A stretch of DNA of 64,000 nt from Rhizophlyctis rosea (taxonomy: Eukaryota; Chytridiomycota; Chytridiomycetes; Rhizophlyctidales; Rhizophlyctidaceae): contig JADGJC010000071.1 in assembly GCA_027596075.1 (NCBI GenBank), positions 1 to 64,000 of the forward strand, read 5' to 3'. Position 1 is the first letter of the stretch, and each line of letters starts with the position of its first letter. The notes beneath the pieces were generated by a model that saw only the letters and a program-made list of their open reading frames with translations, was not told where the DNA came from and searched no databases. The translations under genes and the position numbers were made by a program. Of the stretch, positions 10,953-23,278 are shown piece by piece.

Positions 10953-11369
10953 AGGGGCTCCTTACTACATATAGCAATAGATGTGCTATAACGGTAATAG
11001 AATGCTATAGCAATAGATCTCGAATCCGCCAAGTTGGGCCCTAAATGGAAGTCGGGAAGCACCCTGCAGTGCTCCGATAACTGCACCACACAAACAATCA
11101 AATGAAATTCATTCATATCAGACCCCATTCCTGCCCTCTTCCTCACCTGCGGACAATATTGACTATGAAAACAGGAACAGTGTTCACGTTTTGATGCTTT
11201 GAAAGACCTCAAAATTACCACACCAAAATGCATATGCAAAGTGACATTTGTCTGGGTCTGCCACTACCGGCATCCAACATGTCGGTTAGTAACAAATGTA
11301 GTAATAGATGGGTAATAGAAACGGCAATAGATGTGTTATAACTCAAAATATTCACAGTGAGGAGCCCCT
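10953..11369. mobile_element. non-autonomous TIR element (MITE-like), 417 bp
   Basis: The ends AGGGGCTCCT (10953-10962) and AGGAGCCCCT (11360-11369) are perfect 10-bp terminal inverted repeats, extending to 14 of 15 matches inward. Both sides are flanked by the same word GACCTT (10947-10952 and 11370-11375), preceded by T on both sides, giving a 6-7 bp target-site duplication. Just inside each end lie subterminal repeats of the form RRTAATAGA / CAATAGATGTG in both orientations. No transposase frame is present. The features fit a MITE; the duplication length leaves the superfamily open (6-8 bp would suit hAT- or P-like families). Confidence 0.8.
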
Positions 11370-11375
11370 GACCTT

Positions 11376-13440
11376 CCTTTAGCAAGTTGCGCCGAGTGAG
11401 GTGCTCTAAATCACTGAGTTTCCCTTCATGAACAAGAAGCGAAACAAACGGCAGTGGCGTCCCGTTGGCCTGGATGGATGGATTTCAACCGGCCCATAAC
11501 CGAGGACGAGATTGTTGGTATTGGTTGTCGATATGGGGAGGGTGACAGATACGGTTGGCGTTATTGAACTTCCACGCTTTCGGTGATTTCAATAAGGCAA
11601 GGAAGCTGAGCGCAGGAATGACGTAATTTAGTGCTCAGAACAGAGAGTCTCACCCGTTGAATGCATATATGTTGGACAGTCGGCGCGTCCAAAGTCATGA
11701 ACCAATGGACGGATTCAACATCCACTAGCTACCTTTCGTTTCGGATAAATGTAACCCACTTTGACCCACTGGGCAAAAACTCGAAACGGGAATCTCTCCC
11801 GCTTCTCAGTTCACGGAAATGTCTTTCATTGAAGCCTCTTGTTATGGTGGCTAAAATGCCGCTGACCTTCAAACATGACGGCCGTGAAGGGGTACGGTGC
11901 CAGGCTGTCACGCAATGGTCTACAAGTATATGTAGAATCTGCCCCATAGGGGCAAAGAGAGCGAATATGATGAGGAAAGAATGGCGCAAAATCTGCGGGA
12001 AGCTTTGCCGCTACATAGCAGTGCATTGCGAGGGGGGGGGCATCATGGCATCGTTTGCGGACCCTATAAGCTCGCAATGTATTTTCAATGAGAGCGAACA
12101 AACGCATTCAAAAGTCCAACTTTTCAGAAAAAAGCGTTGCGTTCCCCAAAAAGGAAAGATGAGGAGAGCAGGGGAGAATGACGAAGAGACCCGGTATAAC
12201 TCTCTTCAAAGAGTCGTGCTGAGATATGGAGTTTCAAAAATACGCCTGAGGGATCGAGAAACGTTACTTCCCAGTGTTGATCAAAAACGGACGATGGGAA
12301 AAAATTACCGTCTCGCAGATTCTCCATCACGGACAAACGCAATAAAATTTTGAGTCCTAGTTGTGTGAGTTGTGTGTACTTTCAGTACTCGCCTCAAGAG
12401 AGCTCACTCAATGCATACCTGTGCCGATAAGCTTGGATTTCGGGTATCGTTCAAGGTGAGGAAAAGAGAGGAACTAATGGATTTCGTATGACACCCAAGT
12501 CAGACGGCTCGGGTATCCACCAGGCTCTGAACGTATGCAAGGAGTTGCGTACGTTGCAAACATCCTCCACTCGGTGACTCCAAGAATTTCGTTCGGGTGC
12601 AAGCTGCAATTTCGCGAATGCAAAAAAGAGCTCTACTGTACCTTCAAGTTCCTACAGCAGGATGATGGTCCATATCATTGGATGATGGTGGATCCCACGG
12701 TTGCAAGCCCTACATTCCATAGACACATCGGTCCTGTGCATCTGTATCCGGTTCAAACGTGGGAAAAACCAATACCTCGAAGTTGAAGTGAATGTATTAT
12801 AACATTGAAATGAAGCCTCCCATACCAGAGTTTATGAAATGTTGACTGTCTGTGGAATTGAAAGTGTGGTCATAGTATGGATCTGGATTTTTTGCTATAT
12901 ATGCGTTAGCGCGCGTTCGGAAAAAGAAAAGACATGCTATCACCTTCCCAAATGGGCGGGGTACACATTTTCAGTGCATCTCGTGAATCCGTATCGTGTC
13001 CATGATGGCGCATCGTGTACAGCTTTGAGGCAGTTGAAGCCTCCGCTGAATAAGAGGTTATAGCTCCTTTGGCATTTCTTCCGAATTAGCATTATATTTG
13101 ACTTCCAAGGTTGTATTGGTGTTAGGATTGGCCGAATGGCGAACTTGTCAGGCTGTCGGAGCTACCATGTAGGTGATTTTGATCACGAAAAAAATGAAGC
13201 GGTGAACGGGCAATCAGATGGCTTCGGGGCTCTGGACGGTTTGAAAAGCCTGTTTGGAAGCTACATGCCTCAATCCCAGTAATAACCGAGCAGAGGTAGC
13301 AGATCTTCACGATGGGACGTTTTAGTAGCTGTGTTGCATGCGCATCTGTTATGGACAGATGATCAATACCGTAACGGGAAAACAGAATCCTTGGTCTCAC
13401 TCTCGGTCAACTACTATGCTGGCATTTACAGTCCATACTA
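11376..13440. other. gene-poor stretch
   Basis: No recognisable gene. A 230-codon plus-strand open frame (11661-12353) has no family features, no signal peptide and a composition like translated noncoding DNA, so it is not called. Nothing else is supported. Confidence 0.45.
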
Positions 13441-13466
13441 TGTGCCTACATAGGGCATTGCACATC

Positions 13467-13621
13467 ACGGCCCATTGCCGCTCATCACGATCCATTACGG
13501 GCTTCATCCCCGCTCATTATGGCTCATAACCAAATTCATTGATCCATACCAAGGTCGTGCAATTAAATAAGACTATCAAGGTGATACGTACCTTGGTAAT
13601 GACCAGGGATGAGCCGTAATG
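13467..13621. repeat. nested palindrome / CATNACGG repeat cluster
   Basis: Between 13467 and 13520 the octamer CAT(C/T)ACGG and near variants recur about five times. The block is then mirrored: CATTACGGGCTTCATCCC (13493-13510) pairs with GGGATGAGCCGTAATG (13606-13621), and inside that TACCAAGGT (13547-13555) pairs exactly with ACCTTGGTA (13590-13598). It could fold into a long imperfect hairpin. I see no target duplication; it may be an old foldback element about 0.6 kb upstream of the subtilase promoter. Confidence 0.55.
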
Positions 13622-14194
13622 ACGGCCAACTTCTCATCATTTTTCATTACCATCATTAGGTGAAGAGTTGCGCACTTTGCGCGGCTGGGCCCAGCCTCTA
13701 GATTCTGCGTTGATGGGTTGCTGTTTTGTTTGTTTACTTCCTCTGCTTACCTCATTGCTTAGCCAATATACCCGATCACGAGACCAGAGATGCTCCACAT
13801 GCCGAGTCCCTGGCGAGATGGCAGCAGCCCCTTTGCGTCATTTGTGTCACCTTATTTGTCTCGATTGAGCCACTGACCATGACTGTGCCGTCCAGCGACC
13901 CTGGCCCCATCAGCAGTATGATCACCGTCGATTAGAAACCAAGCCTCCGGAAGGTGCCACAGTGCCACGTCGCCCCCCATGATTCCGATTCATGCTTCCC
14001 ATCGTCATCAACTCCCACATCACACGACCATTTGCTTGGCCACCTGCTGGTCTCGAGTCTCGACTTCTGGCATAAGAACACTCTCTTGCGCTTTCACTAC
14101 CTACCAACCCACCTGACTTTCACATTCCCACGCTCAGCAGGTATTAAAAGGCCTGCAAAGCATATTCACACTCCCCCAATAGAATCTCATCCCT

Positions 14195-14203
14195 TTATAT
14201 ATA
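14195..14203 (+). promoter_or_regulatory. TATA box of the subtilase gene
   Basis: TTATATATA about 95 bp upstream of the chosen ATG, followed by a CT-rich stretch typical of fungal transcription starts. Confidence 0.6.
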
Positions 14204-14298
14204 CCCTCTCCCATCTCCATCATCCGCTACCAACTTACGTTTGATTGACAACAACAGAACATAGCCCTCTTACTACCGCCAGAAACAACACAGCAAAC

Positions 14299-16435
14299 AT
14301 GCACGTCAGGCGTCTCTTGGCGGCAGTCATGCTGTCCGCCCCTTTTACTAGTGTGGCTGCAATGCTACTCCCCGATATGACCGGTCTCGCCGTACCCGAC
14401 AAGTACATTGTCGTCTTCAAGGAGGGTGTCACGGATGCTCAGAGTGAGTATGAGTGGAGTCAATAGATTGTGGAGATCGCCAGCAAAGCTGGCTGATTGT
14501 ATCCGTCGAGCGGATGAGTGGATGAGGTGGTGTGGGTCAGCGAAGCTGGCAAAGTATCTGCGGAGCGGAAGATTTTGGCGCGAAGCGCCGTTAGCCAGCG
14601 AAGCTGGCAATAATTCGCTTCGCGGATGGACTTTATGTGAGCGTAGCGAACTGATTGGATCTGGAGATTTGCGGAGCAAATCAGTATTCGTGCGTCAGCA
14701 CGCCATTGGGATATTCAATCACCATATTTAGTTTGTTCACTCAGCACTAAATCAATACTAACCACATTCCCACCTCACAATCACCAGTCGCATCCCACCA
14801 CAACTTCCTCTCAACCTCCGTCCTCTCCACCAGCGTCCCGCAATTCCGCATCCAGGGCGCGGACCGCGATAATGACGAAGAACCCGCTTTCCGCACCCAG
14901 ATGGTCGGCGGTGACACCTACGGCGTTCACAAGGTCTACGATTTTGCCGACTTCAAGGGTTACGCCGCCAAGTTGCCCAAGGAGGCTATTGATGAGTTGA
15001 AGGTGGGTTTCCATGTCTCGTGTCACTTTGGGTTGGATGAGGGTTGGGCTTGGTGGAAGGAAAGGGTGGGGGAGCAAAGATATTCGCGAAGCGGATGGAT
15101 TTTGCGCAGCGCTGTTGGCCGGCCGAGCTGGCCAGACTATCCGCGACGCAGGCGGTTGCGCCCAGCGTATACAGCCATTGAAGCTGGCTAGAATGCATCC
15201 GCAAAGCGCATTGATTTCTATATCATCACCAGCTGTGAGCATAGCTCTGGAGAGGGGAATTGCAAGATGTATTGATGGATTTGGTGGGGTGGCGTCTGGC
15301 AAAAGGTACATATGGACTCACATGGCAATGTCACTAACTCGATCGGCACGATACACAGGACCAACCCATCGTCGACTTCATCGAAGAAGACCGCATCGTC
15401 TCCATCCTCGACGAATCCCACAACCCCGAACAAAAAAACCCTCCATCCTGGGGCCTCCAACGCATCTCCACCCGCGACCTCCCCCTCTCCAAAACCTACA
15501 CCTACCCCGCCTCGGCCGGCGAGGGCGTCAACGTCTACGTCATCGACACGGGCATCCATATCGCCCACCCGGAATTCGAAGGCCGCGCCAAGATCGGCAA
15601 GACGGTCGTGAAGGATAACGATAAGGACGGTAACGGGCACGGCACGCACGTTGCGGGGACGATTGGGAGTCGGAGTTATGGTGTTGCGAAGAAGGCTACG
15701 CTTATTGCTGTTAAGGTTCTTGATTCGAGGGGGTACGGCGACACGTCGGGCGTTATTGAAGGGATTGAGTTCGTTGCTACGGAGGGACCTAAGAGCGCTA
15801 AGGGCGGGAAGAAAGCCGTTGCGAACATGTCTCTTGGTGGGCCAGCTTCCAAAGCTCTTGACCGTGCGGTGCAAGGGGCGATCAAGGCTGGTGTAGTCTT
15901 TGCTGTTGCTGCGGGTAACTCTGGGAGGGACGCGTGTAAGCTTTCACCTGCTGGCGTAAAAGAAGCCATCACCGTTGCGGCGTCAGACAAGAACGACCGT
16001 ATTGCATCTTTCTCCGAGAAGGGTGAATGCGTTGACGTTATTGCTCCGGGCGTGGACATCACTTCCACGTGGAACGACGGCAAGATCAACACCATCTCCG
16101 GCACTTCTATGGCCTCACCTCACGTCGCTGGTGTCGTCGCCCTCGCTGTAGCTGAAGGAAACTTCACCACCGTTGAGGAGATCCACGATTACATTAAGGC
16201 TGTGGCATCTAAGGACCGGGTTAAGGGGAGCTTGGGCAAGACTCCGAACAGCTTGTTGTATAATAATGTAGTTGGGGGAAAGAGGCCGGACGACGAGCCT
16301 GTTGAGCCTACGCCTGGGGAAGACGAGCCGGATGAGCCGGGGAATGGGGAGTGTCCGTTCCCGCAGTGTTTGTTTGATCCGAGTTGTACGGGGTGCTGTA
16401 CTAATTGTTTTGCGGCCAAGGGGAAGAAGCATTAG
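14299..16435 (+). CDS. secreted subtilisin-like serine protease (S8A, proteinase K type), three exons
   Basis: Exons 14299-14443, 14788-15002 and 15359-16435 join in phase (GT-AG ends) to encode 478 residues. Order: signal peptide (MHVRRLLAAVMLSAPFTSVAA), I9 inhibitor-type propeptide (about residues 25-135, with PDKYIVVFKEG), catalytic domain from about 150, then an acidic Pro-rich linker and a short Cys-rich tail (CPFPQCLFDPSCTGCCTNCF). The triad is visible: Asp183 in VIDTG, His214 in GHGTHVAGT, Ser370 in SGTSMASPH; the oxyanion Asn307 lies in AAGNSG. All are intact, so it should be an active secreted endopeptidase that frees itself by cleaving its propeptide. The start was chosen for the signal peptide; an in-frame ATG at 14245 would bury it. 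The Cys-rich tail is not part of the core family. The introns (344 and 356 bp) are far longer than others here and consist of hairpin repeats. An AATAAA lies at 16570. Confidence 0.93.
14479..14702 (+). repeat. chain of GNA-loop mini-hairpins filling subtilase intron 1
   Basis: At least eight short, near-perfect palindromes follow one another: GCCAGCAAAGCTGGC (14479-14493), ATCCG..CGGAT (14501-14515), CAGCGAAGCTG (14538-14548), TCTGCGGAGCGGA (14557-14569), GGCGCGAAGCGCC (14577-14589), GCCAGCGAAGCTGGC (14594-14608), CGCTTCGCG (14616-14624), GATTTGCGGAGCAAATC (14666-14682) and CGTGCGTCAGCACG (14689-14702). Stems are 4-7 bp, and most loops are GAA, GGA or AAA closed by C-G. Only one unit is in the opposite (TTC) orientation. 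Confidence 0.9.
15082..15210 (+). repeat. mini-hairpin chain in subtilase intron 2
   Basis: The same kind of units as in intron 1, more diverged: ATTCGCGAAGCGGAT (15082-15096), GCGCAGCGC (15104-15112), GCCGGCCGAGCTGGC (15118-15132), a decayed AGCCATTGAAGCTGGCT (15173-15189) and ATCCGCAAAGCGCAT (15197-15211). Confidence 0.8.
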
Positions 16436-19400
16436 GTGGTGGTTAGATGATAGTCGTAGATTAGTGTGTTGGGGGTTGGGGGTTGGGGTTCTTAGCAGGG
16501 TTTGCGGTCTATTCTTTTTTCTTTTTCGTTGTATGTATGATTTTTTTTTTCTAGCTTGTTGTTTTGGCGAATAAAATGTGGAGGTTTATGTTGGCCTCCT
16601 GATATAGCTGTAATGAGTTTGAGAATAATGGAGGATGTCAAGGCCTTGAGATACGCCCCTGGTTGAGGTTTCATGTGCCAGTTTGTCGGTATTTCTCCTT
16701 TTTTTTTTGTGAGTCCAACCCACCCGATGGAGGGTTTCGGGGGATTGAAATGCTCCCATGTTTGCAGGGCTGGGCGTCATGAAAGTGATTTTGACGATGT
16801 CACCCTCAAAGAAGTATCAATCCTCGCTCGGAGTGGCAGTGATTCCTGTTTGAGCACTTTGTTCAAGTCATTGAATCCTTATCATACCTTTGTGGGATGT
16901 TGCTTTCTCGTTTGGCCCCGGCCCACCCTTAGGACGGCGCTTCATTTTCTTGTGTTTTTTTGTTGGGTAATGGTAGCACGCGTGAGGGCGTATCCTTACC
17001 ATCTCGGTTTCGCCACCTCAACCAAGTTGGATGCAAAAGTTACTGAACTAGAGTGCCCGTAACAACAGTCCTTAGGGAAACCCTGGTTTTCAATGAGCCT
17101 GCTTTCTTCATTATGGTCGGTTTTGAGTGACCCTTTTCGTTTTTTCTCCTGCGGGACGCGCCAGGTGTGGGAAATGTTGCTCCTTCAATAGGTTGGGCAT
17201 CACTCGATTGTGCTTGGGACGGGGGGGGGCACTGCAGTGTACGATTCGAACTCGATTTGATATGGGTATTTTTTTCCTTCAAGTTATCACTGAGTACAAC
17301 TCCGGTCATCATATCGTTTACTGGCGCCCGCAGCAAAGATCTTACCCGATCTTGCTGCCCAGTCAATCGCTGGTTGGCGCCCTCTTCGCTTCTTTTTCTT
17401 TCCTTGATGATCCTTGACCCACTTGAATATTACTTGTCGGTTCAAAAATGTCTTTCCTTCATCAGAATATCACAACCGATGATTTTTTGCACTCCGCGAA
17501 CCCGGTACTGGACCCAATGAATAGAATACATCAAGTCGCAGTTGGAAGTGGGGCTTGGCAGGCATGAGTGGTCCATTCCATCCCTGCCGCCCATCCACAC
17601 CGCACCTTTGACGGTATTCACCTTTTTGGCCCTTGTCAAAGACCTTGTTGGAAACTGAATACCAAACTAATCACCATATCTTGAGGAGAAGTAGGAAAGC
17701 TGGATCAGCCCTGTGGTTTGGCGATGTCAACCCCATTCGATTGAGTTGGTCGTGTTGAGTATTCCCCCCATTGTAGGGGTGTTCCTTTTCCGTTCGTCCC
17801 CACATTTTGTGATGTCTTTTGTTGTTCAGCTTCTGTTTCGCCTCCAAGTCCCCACATATCTTGAAGTTTGAATGGAGTATCTTATGTGTCTTTCGTTTCT
17901 TCATTTCCTGCAGGTTATGCTGTTGGATTTGGGACGATCAACTTGGCATTGTTATTGATGCGGAACTGTCCAAGAACCACTGAGAATTAATGTCCCGATG
18001 GGAATCGTTGTTGGTAGGTTCGCTTTTCGTCGGCGGGCAACATCACATTGCTATTTGAAAGCATGCGAAATGTATGTTCATGCATCTGTGGAAGTTTGGG
18101 AGTGGAATGTTAATGACTTGGCATACTTTGCCTGTAGTGTGCACATTCACCAAACCTACCATCCCGGCGGATTGAATGCCGAACGCCCGACACACGCCCA
18201 TTCCGGTGTTTCGCAGTGTGTTCTGAAGAGTCAAGTCCTTTTTGTTTGTCTTTTCCAGATGAGTCAGGGCCTAAGAGCATGATTGGATTGGAAAAACCGT
18301 AGACCTGCGTGTAATTGTGGGATTCTTGACCAGGACCTTGAAGTGTTTTTCTTTTGCGTCGGGACAAAGTACCTTGCTAACTTTGCCAGTCCTTGCCAAC
18401 TCCAGGTACATTCGGCACAAGATGTAATGTGACGGTGATGAGTCCATGCAGGAAAGCTGGCTTTGATGCTCCTGCTTAGCCAATGCACTCAAGGCCTGCA
18501 AAGCCTTTCCTTTTTCTGCAGCGCTCGAGAGGCTATTCTGCAAATTCGGTGCTGGAGAGCTGGACAGCTCGTCCACAGAAAAAAGGGGAGGCATTCACGG
18601 TCGAAGGCTCTACCAGCTGAATACACTTCGTACCTCTGCAAGTCACATGCCATGTTCTCATCAACCTGGCCGGTTCCTCCGAGTCCCATACAAATTCATA
18701 ACGAATGGAATTCCAAATCCCACCCATCTTTTGGTGCACGGGTGATTGAAGAACATTTGTTAGGTTGGAAACGTTCGGTATATTTTTGAATTGTTAGATT
18801 TCCGAGTAGTCGGGACATGACTGACCTAAAAGGCGACGTGACTGACCTACGGTAACTTTGCCATATGTCTCTTTTTGTTAGCGGAGTGAGGTGCGCGGTT
18901 GTGCGAGGACTTGCCAGATCGTATAGTTTTCAGCCTTGTTAACTACAAGCAGTAAACACCAGCATTGCCCAACTGGTCTGACGGGCACACCTTGCCGCCC
19001 ATCCATACTCGTTCGGTTTGACAAACCTGAATTTGTTTTTGCATCACGCCCATTCGCCGTGATAGTCGGAGTCGGGGTCAAATAAGAGGAGAAAGTGGGA
19101 GTAGAAAATCTCATTATCAACATCAACAAAAATGAATATTTCACAATGGTTGTTGGTGCGGTTTTGGTTGAACCGGCGCAATTACCGCTTCCTCTTTTTC
19201 CCCTTGATTGACATGAACCCTTCCACCGGGTAAATGCACCTACAGAAGCGCGCAAAGCAGTCTGCGACGTTCTACTGTATGAAAAACAAAAAAGGCGGCG
19301 TGCCCTTCGTGAACCTCATCACATTCTCAAGTCTCAATAATTAAGAACATCAGCATATTGATCCTCGTGCTCGTCACCATTGAAACAGCTCGGACATACT

Positions 19401-22400
19401 AGTACACCGGCAGTCTTTCAGTCTCACCATGGAGGCGACAAAAAGCGATAAAAACGTGAACTGAGCGAAACACATCCACTGCTCACTATAAGATTATAGC
19501 GTTCAGCACCGTTCTCGCATACGCCCCGGCTGATAAGTCGCTAATCTGCTCTATCATGATATCAAAAGCTGCACTGGCTCCGCACGCCCGAGGTTCAGAT
19601 TAGTCTGCTCTCTGCCCCTGGTCCGGCTAGCGTAAATGACCTTCAGAAAGGTGTTGTGGTTCAGTACGTTCTAAGGTTTCTAAATGGGACTGCGAAAGAA
19701 AAATGGAATATATGCGAATGTTACGAAACCAGCAAACTTCTTTGGTTAGTGTCTGGTGAAGGCAGTGATTTACGAAGAGCGGCAACTTGTGTGAGGAAGG
19801 AGTGTTTTTGATTAGTTGATGAGAAGGATCTTTGATTCATAAAAAGAGAATACGTGGACAGCTCCTGACCCGTGCTTTCGGTTTGAAACAATCAACTAGC
19901 ACCGCCAGATCTAGGTAATGACGGTCGGTGACCTGTTCTTCCGGCAACCTGCCGAGGGAGGCCCACTGTAAAGTTCGGGAACATTGGGGCAAACCTCAAA
20001 GAAATCTGGACAGAACGTGCGGAGAGTCTGTTAGTGCTGTGCAAGTGCAGTTCTCTCGGAGAAAGACTTATCTGAGGCAATTGAGGTACAAAGGTCGAGG
20101 AAGCCAAAACGCTTCATTTAACTGGACAATTTGGAAATGCCAAGGACCCCGTATATTCTGACCGAGTCCCTGTCCTTTTGTTTGTTTTGTTTACCTTGAT
20201 GAATGAATCAGAAGTTTTCGGACGTTCTCTACCAATGAATGTCAACTGCTGAGCATGCCCTTCCAGAACTTCCAGATGTCACACCCGGCCGACGAGAGCT
20301 TTGGAGAATGGCGGGCCTCCAAACTGACACTCTTCTGTTTTCAGTCGGTTTGTGATATGGAGCTGATTTCTGCATGTTGCGGAGTCCTCAATCACAAAGG
20401 TGGGACATACGTTTGGAACTCAGTACCATTAGTGCTATCCTTGAAGCAATGTCTCATCATCTCATGACAGGGTGCGGCAGCATTGTGGGACTCTCTGACG
20501 CTCTTTTTTGAACACCGCTTGTCTACGTAGTGCATGTTTTGAGGTGGCCAGCAGTTTCCGTGCTGCTCAATCATTTGGCTCCTTCCATTCCACACGAACC
20601 CATAAATTTCATGGTGACCTGGTCTTCCACAACCATCTCTCCTCGTCGGGCAGCCTCTCCAACTCAGGAAAAAGGAAGATGGGTGAGCTAATCAAAAGCC
20701 TCGATGGTAAATTACGCATCAGATACTTGTAAAGCATTCCCCACTTGGATGATATGCAAGAGCAATACTGACTCAAAATTTAAAAATCACAGATGCCTAC
20801 ACATGTTGATTTGATCTCGCATTGACAACACATGTCGATGTGAGGACATTGGTTACGAATGGTATGCGGGATTGCTGCTGGTGCTCCGCTTGTCCGGAAT
20901 TCTACTCGTCAGGTTTGTTTTCCTTTTTGTTTGTAAAGTGTCCCCAAGTCAAGCAATTTGCGGATATGCTGATAGTTTGGAAGAGCGTTACGGGCGGAAT
21001 GCGCGGATCCTTGCGTATCCGAACTCCGCCGCCAGATGGTGATGTTGTCGGGGTATGTGATGTTTTCTATTCTTCCCGCCTATCATCATCCAGAAGCTGC
21101 CTTTGATTTTTTTGAAAACTTTGCAAGGTCTAGCTGAATAGGCCAGTCTCAACTTGTCCCATGATGACTTGAGAAGTTCCGAGAAACTAATTCGGATTTG
21201 GCTTCTGTGACCTTGTTCGTTATTGACCTTTGGACACCGGATGTCGGCTTCTCATTGTCATCAAACCCTTAGTGTTGACTCGCGCTTTTTCACCTAAGAG
21301 AGATTGTTGGGCTGCTAAGTTGTTGCAGTAAGTCGAGTCGGCGGCATGTATGTTTCATCCTATTCCTGCTGCCTATCCATGTTGTTTACACCACATTGGT
21401 CATTTTTTTTGGGCTCTTCTGAGGGATATCCAGATCTGAGCTTCATATCTCAGACTTCTCAGTTATCTCCGAGGAAGATCCAATTGATACCTTTTGACAA
21501 ACCCATAATTTGGGTAGGACCTTACGCATCCATAAGATACGTAGTCACGGAACGCTGACATCATACAAAACCAAAAAGTATGGTTGTTTTTTTTCCTTGC
21601 CAGTCGTCATTCATCGGACCGATCTGTTGAATTTCTCTCCATCTATCTGGAACGTGATAGTGCTTCGTATGCACTAGACAAAGAGAACGATGGCTGCCCT
21701 CAACGCTTGACCAGCTTGTCTGGCACAGAATGTGCTTGTTGCAGTTCGAAAGCTTTTGTATAGAAAGGAGAACGGTGAGTAGTTATGACTGTGGAAAGCA
21801 CTGGAGTAACAAAAGTGGTCGGGATGAACGCTTTTCAAGAGGAGAGTATCCTAACAGTGCTTGACTCTCCCCCCATTTTTTTCGGTTGTTCTGTCGTTTC
21901 AATCAGGGAGCGAAAATGCGGGTCCGATGGGAAGTGTGCAGTCTCTCGTTGATGTCGGAAGCAGCATCGCCCCGATTGGGTTTGAAGGGTCAGATTAGCA
22001 GCCCGTGCCCACTCATCCATATTTCTTGAAAACGCTTCAACTTTTTTTGCGGAATGGTCATGGCTTTGATAGTCGGAGTCGTCGAGCGTTATTACCTGTG
22101 ATGTTGAAGGCTCGACTCAAACGCGTTGGTGTCGTCTGAAGCAACTCACTATCGCAAGCCTTTTTGAAGTAACCTGGGAGTCAAATTTAACCCTGGTAAG
22201 ATTTCATTGGCATCATTGGCGCTTCAAATAATGCCTTCTGGATTGAGTTGCCACGATCAATGTTCTTTTTTCTTGACGACACGTCCGCCTCCCGGAACCG
22301 ACATTTGTGGAGGCGAACCACTGACAAAGTTGGTGATCATTATCTTCATCCATCCACATTTTCAGGGAAACATAGCCAAGCGCTGAGGAATTTAGCGAAA

Positions 22401-23278
22401 GAGAGGGATCTGTTACTTTGTATTCGCGAACGAAACGTTCTGAATGAAGGAGTTATCTGGGACGTTTATGGACTAAAGTTTAGTAATTCAAATCCCCTCC
22501 GAGTAAGCACCGATAGTGATTCCAGTCGCCGGTCAGTTCAGCAGCTGGCGACCATAGCTCCCATTGACACCAGCGGGTCTTACCCGACTAACTCCATTAA
22601 CTTCCGGCAGCACCTGGGCCTCTGAACGCCAGAAAAAGAACGCTGGCTGTTTGATACTGAAACACGCATCGAGAACCATTGAGGTGGGGATGCTCCATAG
22701 TTTGACACGTTGCAGTCACCAATACCTCATCGATAACAACTTGCCATTCCAAAGCAACCCCAGTTAATCTTGAGAGTTCCTTAGTTGTGTCCTCAAATTT
22801 TTAGAGGCGTAGGAACATGGATTCCCATAGGTTGCTTAAATCAAATTCATTGCCGGCAACAGCAGCAAAGCGCTTGAAACTCTCCCTGTCCAGTATCTCC
22901 CGCTGCGTGCCTTTCTTTTTTGGTTCTGGATTGTCGTTCAGCAGCTTGCCAGCGTTCAAAGCCGGGACTTGACTCCCGAGCTGCCAAAGTACCCGCTGCT
23001 TGACTGCTGCCAAGCAAAAAGTACAAGTTCTGACCAAATCCGCGATATACTAGCCCAAGTCAATCTGTTCGGCACTAGCAGCATGGTGAGATTTTCGAAC
23101 ATAGGACATGAACTGTATTCAGGGCATTTCTATGTGCTCAATACGCAATGTAGTTCCATTTCACATAGGCTTTTCTTATATCTATTCCTCTACCCTGAGT
23201 CTCTCCGACCCGCGGAATACTGCAACAGCAGGATGAACCTGTTACGCGCAGACCCTCGACTATCTAATCTAAAACCCC
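16436..23278. other. gene-poor stretch downstream of the subtilase
   Basis: About 6.8 kb with no recognisable gene. The first 150 bp are the T-rich 3' region of the subtilase with an AATAAA at 16570-16575. Beyond that, frames are short and featureless, and T-tract words (CCTTTTT-like, the complement of the AAAAAGG words at 4-12 kb) recur. A few minus-strand frames of 70-110 codons (for example 18271-18594 and 22801-23037) have protein-like composition but no motif, so I do not call them. Confidence 0.45.
18814..18849 (+). repeat. short direct repeat, 21-bp period
   Basis: GACATGACTGACCTA at 18814-18828 and GACGTGACTGACCTA at 18835-18849 differ by one base. Two units only; significance unknown. 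Confidence 0.6.

Noticed and set aside
11661..12353. 230-codon plus-strand open frame
   Set aside because: No motif, no signal peptide and composition like random translation; antisense frames overlap it. Treated as chance.
15312..15611. Ser/Thr/Pro-rich open frame and several Arg-rich frames over the subtilase and other genes
   Set aside because: Shadows of real coding sequence in other frames; the subtilase frame carries the catalytic motifs.
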